Below are positions 54,192-63,809 of a DNA stretch of 64,000 bases, piece by piece (position 1 is the first letter of the stretch; each line of letters begins with the position of its first letter). A program made the translations under genes and the position numbers. Source of the stretch: Mediterraneibacter butyricigenes (GTDB taxonomy: Bacteria > Bacillota > Clostridia > Lachnospirales > Lachnospiraceae); contig NZ_BHGK01000001.1 of assembly GCF_003574295.1 (NCBI RefSeq), forward strand, positions 1,984,001-2,048,000, given 5' to 3'. The notes beneath the pieces are model-generated. The model searched no databases. It saw nothing but the letters and a program-made list of their open reading frames with translations, and was not told the origin of the DNA.

Positions 54192-55925
54192 GTGATTTGG
54201 CTTGCCGGACTGCCTGTCATCTGGTGGGTAGCAATCCTGCTTGCGGATGCCATCCAGCCGGGCAGGAATCTTTTCGAGCTGATGGAGGTTCTCACAGAAA
54301 AGCTGAACCATCCCTTCCAGTTTCATTATACGGAATATACCATCAAGTCGATGCTGGTCTGCACGTTACTTTACGCAGCCGGGATCGGCATTTTTTATTC
54401 CAGTCAGAAGAACTACCGCAGAGGGGAAGAACATGGCTCTGCCAGATGGGGCGATGCCCGGCAGATCTGTAAGAAATATAGCCAGAAGCCGTACTCCCAG
54501 AACATCCTGCTGACACAGAACTTCCGCATTAGCCTTGACACCCACAAGCACCGCAGATGTCTCAACATTCTCGTAGTGGGAGGCTCCGGTGCAGGAAAAT
54601 CCAGAGGCTTTGCCCTGCCAAACATCATGCAGTGCTGCTGTTCGATGGTCATCACCGATCCGAAAGCCGAGCTGCTCCGAAAGACAGGCGGTCTGCTGGA
54701 AAAGAAAGGATATGAGGTGCGTGTCTTTGACCTCATCAATCCCGACACATCTTTTTGCTACAATCCATTCGAGTATGTCCACGATGACAAAGACGTGCTC
54801 CGTCTTATTTCCAATCTGATACAAAACACCACACCCAAAGGTTCCCAGTCCTCTGATCCCTTCTGGGAGAAGAGCGAAACCGCACTACTTCAGGCACTGA
54901 TGCTGTATCTGCTCCACGAAGCTCCGCCGGAAGAACAGAACTTCGCCATGATCATGGAGATGTTAGGCTCGGCACAGGTAAAAGAAGAGGACGAGGACTA
55001 CGAGTCCCCTCTGGACATTTTGTTTGACCGTCTGGAGATGCGGGACCCGGACAGCATTGCCGTCAAGCAGTATCACATTTACAAGCAGGCGGCAGGAAAG
55101 ACCGCCAAGTCCATCCTGATCAGTGTAGGTGTCCGGCTGGCAGCCTTCAATCTGCCGCAGATCGCCAAGCTGACCAATACTGATGAACTGGATCTTTCCA
55201 GCATGGGAGAAAGAAAAGTTGCCCTTTTCTGCTGTATCCCGGATGCAGACACCTCTTTGAATTATCTGGTAGGCATGATCTACAGCCAGCTTTTCCAGAC
55301 GCTTTATTACATGGCAGACCGTGTGCATGGCGGTGCCCTCCCGGTTCCGGTCAACTGCATCATGGATGAGTTTCCAAACGCATCCCTGCCAAATGAGTTT
55401 GAGAAGATCCTGGCAACCTGCCGTTCCCGTTCCATTTACTGCAGCATCATCATCCAGAACATGAGCCAACTAAAGGCTCTGTTCAAGGACTCCTGGGAAA
55501 GTCTGGTGGGCAACTGCGATGAGTTTTTGTACCTGGGCGGCAATGAAAAAGAGACACACAAATATGTATCAGAATTACTGGGGAAAGAAACCATAGACAC
55601 CAACACCTACGGGCAGACCAAAGGAAAATCCGGCAGCTACTCCACCAACTTCCAGCAGAGCGGAAGGGAGCTGTTACAGCCGGATGAAGTCCGTATGCTG
55701 GATAACCAGAATGCACTTCTGTTTATCCGCGGGGAGCGGCCCATACTGGATGCCAAGTATGACCTGATGAAGCATCCCAACATCCGGTATACCGAGGACG
55801 GAGGTGCCGGCCCGTTCAATTATGCGAAAGCACCGCTGGCGCATGACGATTTTACATTTGACGAAACAAGATATGACGATTACGAACTGCTTCTGGATGA
55901 GGACATCATCGGGGAGCTTTTTTGA
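54192..55925 (+). CDS. VirD4/TcpA-type coupling protein
   Basis: The hexameric ATPase that links relaxosome to secretion channel. Two N-terminal membrane helices (about 2-20 and 50-72), then Walker A VGGSGAGKS (about 128-136) and Walker B CIMDEF (about 391-396). The 577-residue length is typical of Tn1549-like elements. The GTG at 54192 has no good ribosome site; the frame is open into the end of the DUF4314 gene and the true start may be 20-30 codons upstream. Confidence 0.93.
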   Translation: MIWLAGLPVIWWVAILLADAIQPGRNLFELMEVLTEKLNHPFQFHYTEYTIKSMLVCTLLYAAGIGIFYSSQKNYRRGEEHGSARWGDARQICKKYSQKPYSQNILLTQNFRISLDTHKHRRCLNILVVGGSGAGKSRGFALPNIMQCCCSMVITDPKAELLRKTGGLLEKKGYEVRVFDLINPDTSFCYNPFEYVHDDKDVLRLISNLIQNTTPKGSQSSDPFWEKSETALLQALMLYLLHEAPPEEQNFAMIMEMLGSAQVKEEDEDYESPLDILFDRLEMRDPDSIAVKQYHIYKQAAGKTAKSILISVGVRLAAFNLPQIAKLTNTDELDLSSMGERKVALFCCIPDADTSLNYLVGMIYSQLFQTLYYMADRVHGGALPVPVNCIMDEFPNASLPNEFEKILATCRSRSIYCSIIIQNMSQLKALFKDSWESLVGNCDEFLYLGGNEKETHKYVSELLGKETIDTNTYGQTKGKSGSYSTNFQQSGRELLQPDEVRMLDNQNALLFIRGERPILDAKYDLMKHPNIRYTEDGGAGPFNYAKAPLAHDDFTFDETRYDDYELLLDEDIIGELF

Positions 55926-55939
55926 TGGGAGGAATGCCA

Positions 55940-56299
55940 ATGAATTTACTGAAAAATAAGAAACACACAGAAATCAGGAAAGAGACCGCACCGCTGAAGA
56001 TGAAGAGAGGGCAGAAGAAACTGTTTGCTCTGTATGCAGTCATGGTACTGTCGATCTGCATTGGGGCGACCTGCGTTTATGCCGCAGGCGATCCGCTGAC
56101 CGTAGTCAATAACCTGTCCACGTTTATCTTTTCCCTGATCCGCGCCATTGGCCTGATCCTGCTGGGATTTGGTATCGTGCAGGTCGGTCTGTCCTTAAAG
56201 AGCCACGATCCAAGCCAGAGGGCAAACGGATTTCTGACACTGGCAGGCGGTATCATTATTACCTTTGCAAAAGAGATCCTGGACCTGATCATGGGATAG
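55940..56299 (+). CDS. Maff2-family membrane protein
   Basis: A 119-residue protein with a basic N-terminus (KKHTEIRKE), a first hydrophobic helix ending in a signal-like CVYAAGD (about 30-53) and two further helices (about 60-82 and 95-117). Maff2 proteins regularly follow VirD4 in this ICE family; topology and size recall VirB2-type pilins. The ATG at 55940 follows GGGAGGAATGCCA. Confidence 0.82.
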   Translation: MNLLKNKKHTEIRKETAPLKMKRGQKKLFALYAVMVLSICIGATCVYAAGDPLTVVNNLSTFIFSLIRAIGLILLGFGIVQVGLSLKSHDPSQRANGFLTLAGGIIITFAKEILDLIMG

Positions 56300-56373
56300 G
56301 AGAAGAGTCCAGAAGGGGAGCCATGCGAAATGCCGGCTCCCTGCTCACTTTTGAGGATGGGAGGTGAAACTGT

Positions 56374-57213
56374 TTGAGTGATAACTGGATCGTACAGAAT
56401 CTAAATTCTGCCTTGCAGACCTGGAGCGACAAGCTGGCTGAGATCTGGACACTGCTGACGCAAAGCCCGGAGAATTTCAAGGGCGGGGCGATCTGGAGCG
56501 TGATGACGAACATCAACGGTGGACTGAAAGCCATCGGGTACGGCCTGCTGGTTCTGTTCTTTGCGGCGGGGCTTGTGAAAACCTGTGGGAGCTTCACGGA
56601 TATGAAAAAGCCGGAACATGTAGTGAAAGCCTTTATCCGTTTTGCACTGGCACAGGGAGCCGTCATGTCCGGCATGGAGCTTTTGACCGCGATCTTTTCC
56701 ATTGTGCAGGGCATCGTGACAAACATCATGTCCCACTCTGGGATGGCAGGGGGAACCGTAACGGAACTGCCCTCGGAGATCGTGGACAAGATCGAAGCGG
56801 TCGGGATGCTGGAATCCATCCCTTTGTGGATCGTAACCCTGTTAGGCAGTCTGCTAATTACCGTGCTTTCCTTTGTAATGATCCTGACCGTATATGGAAG
56901 AATGTTCAAGCTGTACATGTACACGGCCATCGCACCGATTCCGCTGGCAACCTTTGCCGGGGAGCCAACCCAGTCTGTAGGAAAGAACTTTATCCGTTCC
57001 TACGCCGGGGTATGTCTGGAAGGAGCCATCATCGCACTGGCCTGCATCATCTTTTCGGTGTTTGCATCAAGTCCGCCGGCCATCGGGGACACCAGCCTGT
57101 CCGCCGTGACCATTGTCTGGAATTACGTCGGGGAACTGGTATTTAACCTGCTGGTACTGGTCGGGGCAGTCAAGGCATCCGACCGTATCGTAAAAGAAAT
57201 CATGGGATTATAG
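56374..57213 (+). CDS. VirB6/TrbL-like channel protein
   Basis: A 279-residue protein with about six membrane helices (near 45-66, 90-112, 150-176, 178-200, 205-230 and 245-270). The LTVYGRMFKLYMYTAIAPIP stretch resembles the central part of VirB6/TrbL-type inner-membrane channel proteins. The start is TTG behind GGGAGGTGAAACTG. It lies between Maff2 and the DUF4313-like gene. Confidence 0.85.
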   Translation: MSDNWIVQNLNSALQTWSDKLAEIWTLLTQSPENFKGGAIWSVMTNINGGLKAIGYGLLVLFFAAGLVKTCGSFTDMKKPEHVVKAFIRFALAQGAVMSGMELLTAIFSIVQGIVTNIMSHSGMAGGTVTELPSEIVDKIEAVGMLESIPLWIVTLLGSLLITVLSFVMILTVYGRMFKLYMYTAIAPIPLATFAGEPTQSVGKNFIRSYAGVCLEGAIIALACIIFSVFASSPPAIGDTSLSAVTIVWNYVGELVFNLLVLVGAVKASDRIVKEIMGL

Positions 57214-57225
57214 GAGGCGAAAAAA

Positions 57226-57663
57226 ATGGAAGAACCAAAGACACTGAGCTACGACTGGCAGTATGGCCGGGAGGAATTATTTCTCAGGGTAGACAGTTAC
57301 ATGAGCGATGACAATCTCTATATCGGGCTTTACCATATGGAAGATGGATACCCGGAAAGCTTTGCAGACCTTACGGTAAACCTGCCTTTTGCTTCGCTGG
57401 GCGGTATCAATGAAGCCTATATCGACCACAATTTCAGCAAAGAAAAGCTTCGTTTTATAAAGCAGCATAAGCTGGGAACGATACAGCCGGATACCGCATC
57501 CTCCGGTTACTGCATCTTCCAGAGGGTTGCATTCGACCTGAAAAAACTGGCAGAGCTTGATCCGGAAGGAACAAAAAGATTTATGGAAAGAAATGGCATC
57601 CGGCAAAGGGATGTACCAAAACAGAAACAAAAGAAAAAACAGAGATTACAAAGAGAAAGGTAG
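57226..57663 (+). CDS. DUF4313-like conjugation protein
   Basis: A 145-residue soluble protein with a C-terminal basic tail (KQKQKKKQRLQRER). Position between VirB6 and PrgI and the LADLTVNLPFASLG-like core fit DUF4313 as I recall it from Tn1549-like elements. Role in transfer unknown. GGAGGCGAAAAAA precedes the ATG. Confidence 0.75.
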   Translation: MEEPKTLSYDWQYGREELFLRVDSYMSDDNLYIGLYHMEDGYPESFADLTVNLPFASLGGINEAYIDHNFSKEKLRFIKQHKLGTIQPDTASSGYCIFQRVAFDLKKLAELDPEGTKRFMERNGIRQRDVPKQKQKKKQRLQRER

Positions 57664-57671
57664 AAAACAAC

Positions 57672-58106
57672 ATGGAAGTGAAAATGAATAAAGAAATCCG
57701 AGACTATCAGGAGTCAATGTTCTGGGGCTTAAGCTTCCGGCAGTGCTTATTTTCGGTACTGGCGATCCTGGCAGCCCTTGGAATCTATTTTGTCACCCGG
57801 AAATATGCCGGGGAACAGGTAACCGGATGGCTGTGCATCCTTGGGGCGGCTCCCTTTGCAGCCTGCGGCTTTTTTCGTTACCACGGCATGACGGCAGAAC
57901 AGTTTGCATGGGTAGTCATTAAATCCGAACTGCTGTACCCGAAGCGGCTGGTATTTAAGTCGGAGAACCTGTACTTTTCCTGCATGGAAGAGAGCCTGCG
58001 GCTGGGTGAGAAAATGATGGGAAACGGAGCGGAACTTCTGGAAAAGAAGCGGACGAAACAGAAGAAACCAAAGAAGCGAAGAGGAAGGGGTGATGCCTTT
58101 GATTAA
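57672..58106 (+). CDS. PrgI family (VirB3-like) protein
   Basis: A 144-residue protein with two close membrane helices (about 22-43 and 50-70), preceded by the typical IRDYQESMFWGLSFRQ and followed by a basic tail. PrgI proteins take the VirB3 place and contact VirB4. The gene overlaps the VirB4 start by 17 bases, implying coupling. Confidence 0.88.
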   Translation: MEVKMNKEIRDYQESMFWGLSFRQCLFSVLAILAALGIYFVTRKYAGEQVTGWLCILGAAPFAACGFFRYHGMTAEQFAWVVIKSELLYPKRLVFKSENLYFSCMEESLRLGEKMMGNGAELLEKKRTKQKKPKKRRGRGDAFD

Positions 58107-60429
58107 AACCCTGAGTCAGACACTGAAACAGGACAAGGAAAAATTTAAAGTACCGAAGTCTGTCCAGCAGGCCATCCCGATTCGCAAGATCTGGCCAGAT
58201 GGTATTTTTCAGGTGGAGAGCAAGTATTCCAGGACATTCCGGTTTACGGATATCAACTATTCCATTGCCAGTAAAGCGGACAAGACGGAAATGTTCCTGG
58301 ACTACTCTGAACTTTTAAATGCACTGGATTCTGGCTGTACGGCGAAGATCACCCTGAACAATCGTAAGATCAACAAGGAAGAGTTTGAGCAGTCCCTGCT
58401 GATCCCGATGAAAGGGGACGGTCTGGACGAGTACCGGAAAGAGTACAATGACATGCTCCTTTCCAAGATCTCCGGTACCAACAACAGTATCTACCAGGAA
58501 CGCTATCTGACCATCAGCGTCCACAAGAAAAACATCGATGAAGCCAGAACCTATTTCGCACGTGTGGGAACGGACATCATCACCCATCTGGCCAAGCTGT
58601 CCTCTATTGGGGAAGAGCTGGATGCAGAGCAGAGGCTACAGATCTTCCGGGACTTTTTCAAGGCAGACGTTCCACAGAGTTTTCCATTTGACATGAAAGC
58701 CTTTGCGAAAAAAGGACACAGCTTCAAAGACTGGATCTGCCCGGACACGATGGAATTCCATAACGACCATTTCAAGCTGGGCGAGCAGTACGGCAGAGTC
58801 CTTTTTATGGAAGATTACGCCAGCTATGTAAAGGATGAGATGATCTCCGAACTGTGCAGCCTTGGCAGGAACCTGATGCTGTCCATTGATATCATCCCCG
58901 TACCGACAGACGAAGCGGTGCGTGAGATCCAGAACCGACTGCTGGGCGTGGAGACAAACGTCACCAACTGGCAGAGACGCCAGAATGCCAACAATAACTT
59001 TTCAGCCGTAGTTCCCTATGACATGGAGCTGCAGAGAAAAGAGACCAAGGAAATGCTGGACGATCTGACTACCAGGGACCAGAGGATGATGTTCGGTATC
59101 CTGACAATGGTACATATGGCAGAAAGCAAGAAACAACTGGATTCTGATACGGAAACCCTGTATTCCATTGCAAGAAAACACCTCTGCCAGATGGCAACCC
59201 TGAAATGGCAACAGGTCGATGGACTGAATACCGTCCTGCCGTATGGCCTGCGGAAAATCGATGCCGTGCGAACCCTTACCACAGAGTCCACTGCCGTATT
59301 GATTCCATTCCATACGCAGGAGATCATGCAGCCGGGCGGCATCTATTATGGGCAGAATGCAGTCAGCAAAAATATGCTGGTGGCAGACCGAAGGAAACTG
59401 TTAAATGGCAACTCTTTCCGACTGGGTGTCAGCGGTTCGGGAAAGAGCTTCTCAGCAAAAGAAGAGATCGTAGACCTTGCCCTTTCCACGGAAGATGACA
59501 TCCTCATCCTTGATCCAGAGTCGGAGTTTGCTTCTTTGGTGGAAGCCTTAAACGGAGAGGTTATCCGGATCTCGGCAACCTCGGATACCCATCTGAATGC
59601 ACTGGACATGGATTCCGCCTATGGCAATGACCGCAACCCGCTCATTGAGAAGTCAGAATTTATCCTGTCCTTGTTTGAGCAGCTTGTCGGAGCCGGAAAC
59701 CTTTCGGCAAAGGAGAAATCCATCCTCGACCGCTGCACCGCAGATGTGTACCGGGATTATATGAGGGGCGGTTACAAAGGGCAGGTGCCGACTTTGAAAG
59801 ACCTGTACCGACAGCTCATGCTCCAGCCGGAGGAAGAAGCCAGAGGACTGGCCTTGTCTTCGGAATTGTTTATCAACGGAAGTCTGAACACCTTTGCCCA
59901 GGAAACCAATGTCAACACGAAGAGCCGTATCATCGACTATGATATTCGGGAGCTGGGCGAACAGCTGATGCCCCTTGGCATGCTGGTCACACTGGATTCT
60001 ATTTTCAACCGTGTGATCCAGAACTGGAAGAAGGGAAAAACGACATGGATCTTTGCGGATGAGTTTTATCTGCTGTTCCGCTACGAATACAGTGCGGACT
60101 TTTTCTACCGCCTGTACAAGCGTATCCGTAAGTATTCCGGATTTGTCACCGGGCTTACCCAGAACGTAGAGGAACTTCTGAAATCCGATACCGCCCGCCT
60201 GATGCTGGCGAACAGTGAGTTCCTGATCCTTTTGAATCAGGCCACCACCGACCGGGACGAGCTGGCGGCACTTCTGAATATTTCAGACAACCAGTTATCC
60301 TACATCACCAATGTGGGTGCCGGCCATGGTCTGATCCGCTGTTCCGGAAATCTGGTGCCATTTGAAAATTCGTTTCCAAGAAATACAAAACTGTACCGCC
60401 TGATGACGACCAAGCCGGGCGAAGCGTAA
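58090..60429 (+). CDS. VirB4-type conjugation ATPase
   Basis: The main motor ATPase of the type IV secretion system, 779 residues. Walker A GVSGSGKSF (about 445-453) and Walker B WIFADEFY (about 652-659) are present, followed by the VTGLTQNVEELL segment. The N-terminal half is the channel-docking domain. The GTG start lies inside the PrgI 3' end. AGGGGTGATG is nearby. Confidence 0.94.
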   Translation: MMPLIKTLSQTLKQDKEKFKVPKSVQQAIPIRKIWPDGIFQVESKYSRTFRFTDINYSIASKADKTEMFLDYSELLNALDSGCTAKITLNNRKINKEEFEQSLLIPMKGDGLDEYRKEYNDMLLSKISGTNNSIYQERYLTISVHKKNIDEARTYFARVGTDIITHLAKLSSIGEELDAEQRLQIFRDFFKADVPQSFPFDMKAFAKKGHSFKDWICPDTMEFHNDHFKLGEQYGRVLFMEDYASYVKDEMISELCSLGRNLMLSIDIIPVPTDEAVREIQNRLLGVETNVTNWQRRQNANNNFSAVVPYDMELQRKETKEMLDDLTTRDQRMMFGILTMVHMAESKKQLDSDTETLYSIARKHLCQMATLKWQQVDGLNTVLPYGLRKIDAVRTLTTESTAVLIPFHTQEIMQPGGIYYGQNAVSKNMLVADRRKLLNGNSFRLGVSGSGKSFSAKEEIVDLALSTEDDILILDPESEFASLVEALNGEVIRISATSDTHLNALDMDSAYGNDRNPLIEKSEFILSLFEQLVGAGNLSAKEKSILDRCTADVYRDYMRGGYKGQVPTLKDLYRQLMLQPEEEARGLALSSELFINGSLNTFAQETNVNTKSRIIDYDIRELGEQLMPLGMLVTLDSIFNRVIQNWKKGKTTWIFADEFYLLFRYEYSADFFYRLYKRIRKYSGFVTGLTQNVEELLKSDTARLMLANSEFLILLNQATTDRDELAALLNISDNQLSYITNVGAGHGLIRCSGNLVPFENSFPRNTKLYRLMTTKPGEA

Positions 60430-60460
60430 GAGCGGGACAAGCCGGGACTGGAGGTGAGAG

Positions 60461-62392
60461 ATGAAGGATATCAAAACCAAAGAAGTTACAACAAAACCAA
60501 AGACCAAAAATCCTGCCTCCAGAATCCCCAAGGAGCTGATGCGGACGGCCATACTGGAGAGCAAGGAAAAATCCCAGACCATCGCAAATGCCAGGGACAA
60601 TGACATGGGAGAACAGTCCCCATCCGAATATGCCAGTGGGAAAGTCACATCCGCAGAGGAATGGGCTGCAAGAAAGACAGGCAGAACTGTAACCAGAGCC
60701 GGAAAGACAGCCGCACAGACTTCCTACGAGAAGATCAAACAGAGAGCCGCTAGCAAAAAAGAAGCGGAGAAAGAAACCGCCAGAGGAACAGGGGACACAC
60801 AGACCGCCAATCCTGCCAGCCGGGAAGCTCAGGAAGCACAGATCCGGGAAGTACAGATCCAGGAAGCCCAGCGGCAAAAGGTGGTTTCAGATGCCGTCAA
60901 AACGAAAGAGCAGAAGATCCGGGCTGCCAGGGAGACACCAAGAATCCAGAACAGACAGGAAATAGCAGAAATGAAGCAGCTCTCCATCCGAGAACAGAGC
61001 CGGAAGAAGGAAGCAAAAGATACAGTAAGGCAGACCGCCATCCGACAGAAACAGCCGGAAACCATTCGGATTAAAGAAAAACCAAGGAAACAGCCGGAGC
61101 CGAAAACCATACAGAAGCGTATCATCAAGACGGCTCCCCAGTCTGCGAAGATCAGCGTCCAGCCAGAGCAGAAGCTCCGTGCGGCCAGCTCCAACGCCCT
61201 GACAGCCCGGATGCAGAAGCAGATGGAACGAAGGGCAGCGAAACAGGCGGCGAAGAAAGCAGCCTTGCAGACTTCTGATGGAATCCGTCGGATACAGAAA
61301 ACGGCAAGGGCAGGGGAGAATACATTCAAGGCAGCTAGGGCCGCCGTGGAAGTGGCAGCGAAAACCGTGCAGTCCATGATGGCTGCACTGGGAGCGGCCG
61401 GAGCGGTCATGGTTCTGCTTCTGGTTATCATGGTCGGGATCATTGGCGGTGCGGCATTCTCTGGAAACTCAGAGAGCAACGAAGCGCTCAGCCAGGAAGT
61501 ACTTTCCTATACGGCAACCATCCAGAAATACGCCAACCAGTATGGAATCCCCGAATACGTTTCCGTGATACAGGCAATCATGATGCAGGAATCTGGCGGC
61601 CGGGGGACCGATCCCATGCAGAGCAGTGAGTGCCCATACAACACCAGGTACTCCAACAGTCCCAATGCCATCCAGGACGCAGATTACTCCATACAGGTAG
61701 GAATCCAGTATTATGCAGACTGCCTGAAGGAAGCCGGATGCACCAGTCCACAGGATATGGATAAGCTGAAACTGTCCCTGCAAGGATATAACTACGGCAA
61801 CGGATACATAACGTGGGCGATACGGAAGTATGGCGGTTACAGTGCCGAAAATGCCCTGCAGTTTTCCAACGAGCAGGCGGCTTCGCATGGATGGAGTGCC
61901 TATGGCGACCCAGAGTACGTCCCACATGTCCTGCGGTATTATTCCAGCGGCGGATTGTTTGCCGGCCTGTTTGGAGGCAACGGCCAGATCGTATCGGTGG
62001 CACTTACCCAGCTTGGAAATGAGGGAGGCCAGAAGTTCTGGTCGTGGTATGGCTTTGACAGCCATGTGGCATGGTGTGCCTGCTTTGCCAGCTGGTGTGG
62101 GGATCAGGCAGGACTCATCGAGAGCGGCAAGATGCCAAAATTCTCCCTGTGCGATGATGGAATCGCATGGTTCCAGAGCAAGGGAAAGTGGAAAAGCCGG
62201 GGATATTCCCCAGCACCCGGAACCCTGATCTTTTTTGACTGGAACGGGGACGGAACCTCAGACCATGTGGGAATCGTGGAGAAAACCGAAGGCAGTACCG
62301 TATACACCGTGGAAGGAAACTCCAGTAATGCCGTGAACCAGAGAAGCTATGATATCAATAACGGAACGATCATGGGATATGGTATACTTTGA
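60461..62392 (+). CDS. Lysozyme/CHAP cell-wall hydrolase of the conjugation machine
   Basis: A 643-residue bitopic protein. A long polar, charged cytoplasmic part (about 1-300) precedes one membrane helix (about 315-335), then a lysozyme-like domain with catalytic glutamate in MQESGGRG (about E376) and a C-terminal CHAP amidase/endopeptidase domain (about 515-643) with the cysteine of WCACFASWC and the histidine of SDHVGIV. Such dual hydrolases (CwlT/TcpG type) open the wall for the channel. The ATG follows CTGGAGGTGAGAG. This is the last visible transfer gene. Confidence 0.93.
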   Translation: MKDIKTKEVTTKPKTKNPASRIPKELMRTAILESKEKSQTIANARDNDMGEQSPSEYASGKVTSAEEWAARKTGRTVTRAGKTAAQTSYEKIKQRAASKKEAEKETARGTGDTQTANPASREAQEAQIREVQIQEAQRQKVVSDAVKTKEQKIRAARETPRIQNRQEIAEMKQLSIREQSRKKEAKDTVRQTAIRQKQPETIRIKEKPRKQPEPKTIQKRIIKTAPQSAKISVQPEQKLRAASSNALTARMQKQMERRAAKQAAKKAALQTSDGIRRIQKTARAGENTFKAARAAVEVAAKTVQSMMAALGAAGAVMVLLLVIMVGIIGGAAFSGNSESNEALSQEVLSYTATIQKYANQYGIPEYVSVIQAIMMQESGGRGTDPMQSSECPYNTRYSNSPNAIQDADYSIQVGIQYYADCLKEAGCTSPQDMDKLKLSLQGYNYGNGYITWAIRKYGGYSAENALQFSNEQAASHGWSAYGDPEYVPHVLRYYSSGGLFAGLFGGNGQIVSVALTQLGNEGGQKFWSWYGFDSHVAWCACFASWCGDQAGLIESGKMPKFSLCDDGIAWFQSKGKWKSRGYSPAPGTLIFFDWNGDGTSDHVGIVEKTEGSTVYTVEGNSSNAVNQRSYDINNGTIMGYGIL

Positions 62393-62429
62393 AAATTAAA
62401 ATAGAATATAAGTTATAACCTATGAAAAG

Positions 62430-62790
62430 AAATTTGATATGTGTAAGTTGATAATGAAAGTCGATGCAAGTATGGATTCTTATGCAAAGATTATTTAAAG
62501 AACCATAAAAATACGCTGTATCAGTTTATGCTTGCTGTAAAATATTTTGTATTTTGGAAAAAAGTAAAAAAATAGTATACAGTTGACAACTCATCAACGT
62601 AAAGAGTTCATTGTCTAAATGAGTAGGGAACTTCTTTTCTGACTTTAAAAGAATTTTAAATTTTTTGTTACCACCTGGAATTATTTACGATATATAGTAT
62701 GAATAGATAATAACGGAAATGTAAAAGGGACAGTAGATGTAAAAAATCAGCTTTGTCCCTTTTGTAACCTAAATTTGATATGTATAAGTT
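62430..62790 (+). repeat. 20-base direct repeats flanking the transfer-operon end
   Basis: AAATTTGATATGTGTAAGTT (62430-62449) recurs with one change at 62771-62790, 341 bases apart. Both copies are preceded by TAACCT. The sequence between holds the terminator and no gene. It may mark an insertion of the downstream XRE/ABC cargo or a deletion scar. Confidence 0.55.
62723..62764. terminator. Bidirectional terminator after the transfer operon
   Basis: AAAAGGGACA (62723-62732) pairs with TGTCCCTTTT (62755-62764), with T runs on both strands. It separates the transfer genes from the convergent XRE gene. Confidence 0.78.
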
Positions 62791-62864
62791 AACTTTCTTA
62801 TTTGATTAAATTTATATGAAATGAAAAGAACCAGTGAGAGAATCGTTAAATTTCACTCACTGGC

Positions 62865-63221
62865 TCAATTCGTTTCAAATTTTTCGGACAACTCTGTCAG
62901 TTCTTTCACCGTTTCCTGGGTGTGATGCAGCAGGGTGTCACGCATTTCTGGCGGACAGCTGGAATAAAGCATTTTCATCTGATTGACACCCTCATCCTCC
63001 AGAGAAACATCTGGATTTATAAGTGTATCTAAAGAGATGTGCAGGACCTTTGCCAATGCTCTCAAAATCAAATAGGAAGGATTCATTTTCCCTTTTTCGA
63101 TATTGGCGATTTGCTTTACAGAAACATGGCTCAGATCAGAAAGTTCCTGTTGTGTCAGTTCTTTATTCTTTCGGGCTTCCCGCATTTTTTGCCCTAAAGC
63201 AGTTAAATCATCAATCGGCAT
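62865..63221 (-). CDS. XRE-family transcriptional regulator
   Basis: A 118-residue regulator with an N-terminal HTH (about 10-65: LTQQELSDLSHVSVKQIANIEKGK) and a C-terminal region of about 50 residues with a Cys. It is divergent from the ABC transporter gene with a gap of about 590 bases, so it may control that transporter. GAGGTGAACGATT precedes the ATG. Confidence 0.88.
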   Translation of the reverse strand: MPIDDLTALGQKMREARKNKELTQQELSDLSHVSVKQIANIEKGKMNPSYLILRALAKVLHISLDTLINPDVSLEDEGVNQMKMLYSSCPPEMRDTLLHHTQETVKELTELSEKFETN

Positions 63222-63381
63222 AATCGTTCACCTCAATAATATCGTATCGTTCCGGTTTATGTGATGGAATGACCTTATTATGCCGGTTAATGGGCTTGAT
63301 TATACCGATTATAAAACTGAGAATACAAATTCCATTAAAGAGTAATGAAGGATGCAAACTTACCTGTATCCGTGACAGCAT
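63211..63381 (-). CDS. Possible small membrane protein overlapping the XRE gene
   Basis: A 56-residue frame on the minus strand with a hydrophobic stretch (NGICILSFIIGIIK) followed by a charged tail, overlapping the XRE start by 11 bases. No clear ribosome site precedes the ATG at 63381. It could be a real coupled gene, a C-terminal remnant, or chance; a possible -10/-35 for the XRE gene (63299-63328) lies inside it. Confidence 0.35.
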   Translation of the reverse strand: MLSRIQVSLHPSLLFNGICILSFIIGIIKPINRHNKVIPSHKPERYDIIEVNDYAD

Positions 63382-63431
63382 CCGGCGTGGTCTGAAGCAG
63401 CTGGCAAAGTATTTTTAGGGTAGAATAACAG

Positions 63432-63476
63432 AGGGCGCAAGGTCTCAAAGTGCTTCTGCATAAGACCTTGCGCCCT
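63432..63476. terminator. Long inverted repeat, terminator-like
   Basis: A perfect 14-base stem (AGGGCGCAAGGTCT, 63432-63445, with 63463-63476) around a 17-base loop. No T run on either strand, so it may instead be a processing or protein-binding site. Confidence 0.5.
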
Positions 63477-63809
63477 ACCTATTGTAGTAGCCTTAGAGGT
63501 GTATTTTGTAAAGCTATCTTTGAGTGAAGAAACATGATCTTTATCAAGAAAATTTGTTTCTTTCGGATATGTTTATATAGTTCCACTTGATAGCCAAAAT
63601 AATTCATAACTATTACCTTGAAGCGGGCAAGCACATCGGATAGAATAAATATAAAGAAAAGCAGCGGCGATCTGGCACAAACGTCACATCGCCGCCCTTT
63701 AGCATTTAGCATAGAAACCTTACATCAACTGTAAGTGGTTTATCTTCCTGCCATGCAGTAAAATATAATCAACAACTAATCAAAAAGCGAAAAGGCAAAA
63801 GGTGATAAT
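63477..63809. other. AT-rich intergenic stretch with a second hairpin
   Basis: No convincing gene. GCGGCGAT (63664-63671) pairs with ATCGCCGC (63688-63695). The remainder holds the leader of the ABC transporter gene; no clear promoter is picked. Confidence 0.4.

Noticed and set aside
63479-63712. 77-codon minus-strand frame before the ABC gene
   Set aside because: No ribosome site, no family likeness, and AT-rich intergenic composition.
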